10,673 nt of DNA, taken from NCBI GenBank assembly GCA_002005505.1, contig MVGU01002109.1, positions 1 through 10,673 of the forward strand. Reading direction: 5' to 3'. This document shows positions 7,186 to 10,673 of the stretch, in pieces. The notes beneath the pieces are model-generated. The model made no database searches and was not told the DNA's origin. It saw only the letters and a program-made list of their open reading frames with translations. The DNA is from Botryococcus braunii (Eukaryota; Chlorophyta; Trebouxiophyceae). Each line of letters begins with the position of its first letter. Within the stretch, counting starts at the first letter, position 1. The translations under genes were made by a program, and so were the position numbers.

Positions 7186-8721
7186 CGGGGCCCGTTCAGG
7201 GCCTGCTGGAACTCCGGGCACGCCATACCGGAGGCCCAAGGCTCAGATATCCTCAGCGAGTTCAGTTGCGTGAGCGTTGTCAGTGGCTGCACTTGTGCCA
7301 GCGTGAAGTTGCTCACGTCCTCCTCCAATTCGCATCCAAAGAAGTACATCACGAGTTCCGTGAGTTCTGTCAGTGCGGCTACGTACCGTGCATCGTCCTG
7401 CCAGCGCCGCGCGTCCAGCACGTTCTGCAGCTCAAGGGACCGCAGCCGCGGGAGCCCCTCAGAAAGCAGCCCGGCGTGAACGCTGTGTGCACCTTATCCC
7501 GCCCTTCAACACCTATGTAAAGGCGGGTTAGACATTTCATCGGGGGCAGCTGGCTGAAAAGGAGGTAGCAGTCCCTGGGCTCGCACGCGATTTCCAAGGT
7601 TTCGAGTCCTGTCAAGGCTGCGGAGAAGCTGGCGACCTGCCATCCCAACGGTGGCGGGATGGAGGCCGTGCAGAGCGGCGATGCATGCTTAGAAAACGCC
7701 AGAGGAATGGAGAGCTCCTCAACTTTGACAAGCCTACGGGCAGTGTGACTCCCACACCTTCCTTGTTCGGCAAAAAATCACTCTTGAAGCTCGTGATGGC
7801 GGGAGAGATGCAACAAGGCAACCGTGCGCTCCATATCACCGTCCCAAACCTCGGCATCAAGATCCAGCTCCCGCAGCTGCGGCATGCGCTCGACCAGCTC
7901 GTACACGTCTTGCATCATGATGGGTTCGTACCTCCGCGACCCGTCTGCCACGTGCAGGGATTGCAGGGTAGTAAGGCTGGAGAGCAGCGTGAGATGCTGC
8001 GTCTCTCCAGAGCGGACATCCAGAGAGAGGCGCGTGAGCTGCGTTAGGGCGGCCACAGCCTCAAAGTCCGCCTTGCCGTACAGGACCACGCTCCCCAGGG
8101 CCTCCAGACGGCTGAACTGGGCCGATTTGCCGAGAAGGCCCTCCCATACAGTGTGCTGGTGGTAGTCGCAGACCCCAAGGCTCAGATCCCGCAGGGCGGT
8201 GTAGGCCCCAAGGCATTGAGCCAGGGGATCCCAAAACCAGGAACTTCGCAGAACTCTCCGCTGATTTCGAGCGCTGTGAGCTGAGTCGCGGCAGCTAAGG
8301 TCGTAGGCAGATGTCTGAGGTCCTCGGCACAGAGCTCCATCTCAAGCCAAGACAATCGGAGCCTTCTCAACACAGAGAGCACCCCGGGAGCCTCAAAGAA
8401 GTATGGGTCCGAGAGCAAGTTGAGGCCGAGATCCAAAGTGCAAACCGACGTGAAGACTTGGAGGCGGCAGGCCAAGTCTCTCGACGGGCTTGGGTCCTGC
8501 ACGTACTGGGACGGGTACCGCAGGGCAGTGATACAGGGGATCGAAGCAGCGCGGAAGGCTCGACACACCAGCCGGGCTGCCATGAGCATTTTTGGGTCTA
8601 GGATGCCCAGAATTTTGGCCAGCAATTCCTCTGGCAGCTTGCCTATCCCCTTGGAGCCCCTGGGCCCCCAAGCTGACCTCCCATCAGTCCACCTCACGAT
8701 GTCGGTTTGTGCATTATTCAT
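7116..8721 (-). CDS. F-box/LRR protein gene, interrupted
   Basis: The N-terminus carries an F-box at residues ~27-66 (GKLPEELLAKILGILDPKML, then RLVCRAFRAAS). F-boxes bind Skp1 and bring substrates to SCF ubiquitin ligases. LRR-type strands follow across three frames: LRRLRLSW (118-125), LTALEIS, LRDLSLG, LTRLSLD, LQSLHVA, LRELDLD, VEELSIP, LETLEIA, LTRLYIG, LRSLELQ, LTELVMY, LNSLRIS. I take the ATG at 8719-8721; the frame opens upstream but without another ATG. Interruptions: one base missing in the C-run 8206-8209 (expected GAYTALRDL follows), TGA at 7778-7780, and a CA excess or one-base loss at the (TG)3 at 7484-7489. The TGA vanishes if 7734-7781 (48 nt, GT-AG) is an intron, giving LQELVKVEEL. 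Full length would be roughly 520-535 residues. It could be a working spliced gene, a young pseudogene, or a good gene with sequence errors. The last ~20 codons overlap a repeat, so the true C-terminus is uncertain. Confidence 0.85.
7734..7781 (-). other. Candidate 48-nt mini-intron in the F-box/LRR gene
   Basis: Read on the minus strand it begins GTGATT and ends CCCGTAG. It contains the in-frame TGA, and its length is a multiple of three, so removal joins two LRR-type segments in frame. 48 nt is very short for a spliceosomal intron, and no clear branch point is visible, so the alternative is a plain nonsense mutation. Confidence 0.35.
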
Positions 8722-8724
8722 AAA

Positions 8725-8835
8725 TGAGCTTAGTGTGAGCTGATTCACTTATTATGAGCCGATCGGTGGTACTTTTGAGCTGATTTGTGATGATGCACTG
8801 AGAATGAGCTGGTCTTTTAAAAGAAAGGGCTGATC
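8725..8835 (-). promoter_or_regulatory. Cluster of ATCAGCTCA-type motifs upstream of the F-box/LRR start
   Basis: On the + strand, TGAGCTGAT or close variants occur at 8725 (TGAGCTTAG), 8736 (TGAGCTGAT), 8755 (TGAGCCGAT), 8776 (TGAGCTGAT) and 8805 (TGAGCTGGT), with a weaker GGGCTGATC at 8827. Read with the gene (minus strand) they are ATCAGCTCA repeats lying within about 115 nt upstream of the ATG at 8721. They may be transcription-factor sites, 5' UTR elements or a decayed short tandem repeat. Confidence 0.4.
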
Positions 8836-8839
8836 ATCA

Positions 8840-9534
8840 ATGATATCAACGATCTTTTAAACGGTTCATATTGTAATGGGCGATTTCGTGAGCGGACCTT
8901 ATCCTGGCGTGACAAAAATGGCAATGCCCAGTGGGCCTCACCATTCGAGTGCAGGAAGCCTTGCCTCCCCCACCCATTTAACTCCGGGCTGAAATACGCG
9001 ACCGAGGCGCGGGTAACCCACCAACATTGACGTTTGCAAGCAGAACCATCGGCTGTTCGGCGCAACGCAAATTCTGCATTCGGGGAAGAAAGGACACCCA
9101 AGGCCTCCCAAACAGAGATTAGAAAGGGGAAGCCGCACCTGGCCTGCAGACCCAGCTTCATGGACATTGAGAGGGAACTCCTGGACAAATCCAGCTTCGG
9201 GACTTTGAGTGGGTCATCCGGACAAGTCATGCGTCATAAGCTTGCCCACAGCTCCTCCTGACACAACCATAAGGCCGTCAGAACATGTGCGGGAACAGGG
9301 TCAAGCAGAGAAATGTGAAACAAAGGGCCTTTGAAACGTATTTTTGGTGGCAGAATATGCAATTGTTGCCAAAAAGGGGGGGGGGGGACAGGAGATTGCC
9401 AAAAGGAGATGAAATTTGCTATTGCCACCGCAACGGAAAGCATTTTACAGAACAGAGAGACAAATGAAATTCATTAACAAGCCCTTGAAAGGACTCGACA
9501 ATAATATAAAGGAGCCAATGCAGTCATGCATACC
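8840..9534. other. Unassigned interval upstream of the F-box/LRR gene
   Basis: An ATG at 9228-9230 opens a 137-codon minus-strand frame (8817-9230) that starts MTCPDDPLKVPKLDLSRSSL and runs towards the F-box gene. I do not recognise it. It lacks any conserved motif, and antisense frames are also open (for example 9034-9261), so it is weak. A run of 12 G lies at 9376-9387. TTGCCAAAA occurs on both sides of the G-run. Confidence 0.35.
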
Positions 9535-9561
9535 ACCCCCTCTCCCTGTGTGTGTGGGTGT

Positions 9562-9602
<41 letters not shown>

Positions 9603-9663
9603 TGTGTGTGTGTGTGTGTGTGTGCATGTGTGTGTGTGTGTGTGGTGCGTGGTGTGTGTGTGT

Positions 9664-9709
<46 letters not shown>

Positions 9710-10079
9710 GCGCGCGGGGTGTGCCCATGGGTGCGGCAGGTCTCCACCCATTCATGAAAGCGGACGGGGCATACCAGGATTCTTGTATGCATTTAATGAA
9801 GGGCATTTGCATCTCTTCTTGCAGGGGCCCGATGGCTCGAAGGCCCCTGCACGGTCCCGCCTCCCGCTGCCCGCCCGCCCGGGAGGCCATGTCCTCACGT
9901 GCCTCCTCCGGCAGAGGATGTCCTTCAGGAACTAGCATCTGCGCCAAAACATGGACTCTCTTCCTTAGTAAGGTACATGTATGCATAGAATGGGGTGAAA
10001 GCAGCTTGCTTCCACTAGAACAACCCACAATGACCCATGCAGAGAGACCACCCTGGCTGCAAGCAAATGCCAACAACAT
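9474..10079 (-). CDS. Weak ORF running into a (CA)n tract, unrecognised
   Basis: A minus-strand ATG (10077-10079) starts a 201-codon frame. It has a hydrophobic N-terminus (MLLAFACSQGGLSAWVIVG) that could act as a signal peptide, and a middle part with RVHVLAQMLVPEGHPLPEEA and LQEEMQMPFIKC. After about 120 residues it enters the (CA)n complement and becomes a Thr-His run. The middle part looks protein-like and might be an exon: TTACTAAG precedes it near 9970, and GTATGC lies near 9770-9775 at its far end. A 202-codon antisense frame (9526-10134) is also open, so coding on either strand is unproven. Confidence 0.2.
9535..9715. repeat. Imperfect (GT)n microsatellite
   Basis: A short CCACCCCCTCTCCC stretch is followed by GT repeats with GGTGTGG, GTGCATG and GTGGTGCGTGG interruptions, ending in GCGCGGCGCGCGGGG. 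The order pyrimidine tract then GT is the same as at 38-224 and 2038-2290. Confidence 0.95.
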
Positions 10080-10134
10080 GAGGGAACAGCAATCGCATTC
10101 TTTACAGCCTTCAACGGCAGAGGCTGAAACCTAA

Positions 10135-10387
10135 AACACTTGTGCTTCCGGAAGAGGACCTGACTCTAGTCAGCACGGTCAACGCAGGAAAGGCCTTCTA
10201 AAAGCAATCATTGCATAGTGCAATCTTCATGCTCTATCAGGACAGCAGCATTACCCCGTCAACTATTCACAGTGCCCTCACACTACAGAACCTTGCCTGC
10301 CCACTCCCGCCCCCTCTCCCTCTTTTACTCACGGACTCCCCCTCTCCTTCACCCTCACGTACGTTCATGCCCACGTGCGCCTGAACA
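10135..10387. other. Unassigned pyrimidine-rich interval
   Basis: No convincing gene. A small inverted repeat, ATTGCA-TAG-TGCAAT, occurs near 10210-10224. The right half is C/T-rich and leads into a (CA)n tract. Confidence 0.4.
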
Positions 10388-10389
10388 CA

Positions 10390-10442
<53 letters not shown>

Positions 10443-10462
10443 CACACACACACACACACACA
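10388..10462. repeat. (CA)n microsatellite
   Basis: An almost pure CA tract with a single AA interruption near 10440-10442. It is in the opposite orientation to the GT tracts earlier in the window. Confidence 0.97.
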
Positions 10463-10602
10463 GTGAGAAGAAAAAGTGACGGAATATGAAAAAGCATGTG
10501 GTAGAATGAAAGTATGTGAAGGAATGCAGGTGTTTGGGAGGAAGTGTGGCAACAAACTCTGAAGGCCAGTCTGATAGCGTTGAGATATGCCACAAAAGAA
10601 AG
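10463..10602. other. Unassigned spacer between two (CA)n tracts
   Basis: A-rich sequence with loosely repeated GGAAT/GAATG-GTATGTG words at 10478-10535. One + frame reads VTEYEKACGRMKVCEGMQV and then stops. It is too short and too repetitive to call a gene. Confidence 0.35.
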
Positions 10603-10603
10603 A

Positions 10604-10650
<47 letters not shown>

Positions 10651-10673
10651 ACCACACACCCACACCCACACCC
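10603..10673. repeat. A18 run, (CA)n and CACCC-rich end
   Basis: 18 A (10603-10620) run directly into (CA)n (10621-10649) and then a CCCACA-type repeat to the end of the window. The tract is cut by the window edge. Confidence 0.95.

Noticed and set aside
8311..8743. ORFs on the + strand antisense to the F-box gene
   Set aside because: They are shadows of the minus-strand coding sequence, which has clear F-box and LRR patterns.
10649..10673. Telomere repeat at the window end
   Set aside because: Only about two CCCACA-type units adjoin a (CA)n tract. This fits a microsatellite variant, and the window edge is arbitrary.

Overview
This window looks like nuclear DNA from a microbial eukaryote, and a green alga or a related protist is my best guess. 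The reasons are an F-box/leucine-rich-repeat (LRR) gene, which is a eukaryotic family; very dense (GT)n/(CA)n microsatellites; a minisatellite; dispersed repeats; and no sign of operons, ribosome binding sites or other bacterial gene organisation. The species cannot be named from the sequence. I found no rRNA, no CRISPR array and no convincing tRNA, though a structure search was not possible.

Layout, left to right. 1-224: C-run plus an imperfect (GT)n tract. 219-1453: copy A of a dispersed repeat family, whose inner part is triplicated in tandem (period about 314-324 bp). 1454-2037: mostly unassigned, with one protein-like reading frame on the minus strand. 2038-2290: a 130-nt poly(C) block broken by a single T, then (GT)n. 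2290-2560: pyrimidine-rich DNA. 2629-2721: two perfect palindromes (26 and 34 bp). 2774-2892: a small foldback element. 3403-3756: coding-like, unrecognised. 3842-3945: a CG/GT block. 3958-4730: copy B of the dispersed repeat. 4731-5465: unassigned. 5466-5760: a second CG/GT/GTGC block. 5770-5953: truncated copy C. 6120-6635: a 48-bp minisatellite of about 10.5 units. 6940-7185: a degenerate ~75-bp repeat. 7116-8721: the F-box/LRR gene on the minus strand. 8725-8835: a cluster of short repeats directly upstream of its start codon. 8840-9530: unassigned. 9535-9715, 10388-10462 and 10603-10673: more microsatellites, with a weak minus-strand ORF at 9474-10079.

The only gene I can place in a family with confidence is the F-box/LRR gene. 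Such proteins usually act as substrate adaptors of SCF (Skp1-cullin-F-box) ubiquitin ligases. As it stands the gene is not one open frame. It has one frameshift at a C-run, one in-frame TGA (removable by a perfect 48-nt GT-AG segment), and one frameshift at a (TG)3. LRR-type sequence continues through all three frames, so this is one gene that is spliced, recently broken, or affected by sequence errors. Assembly error is a live possibility, because a separate stretch (about 1003-1175) carries a cluster of deletion-only differences between tandem copies. No genes here can be shown to work together; most of the window is repeat-driven DNA.
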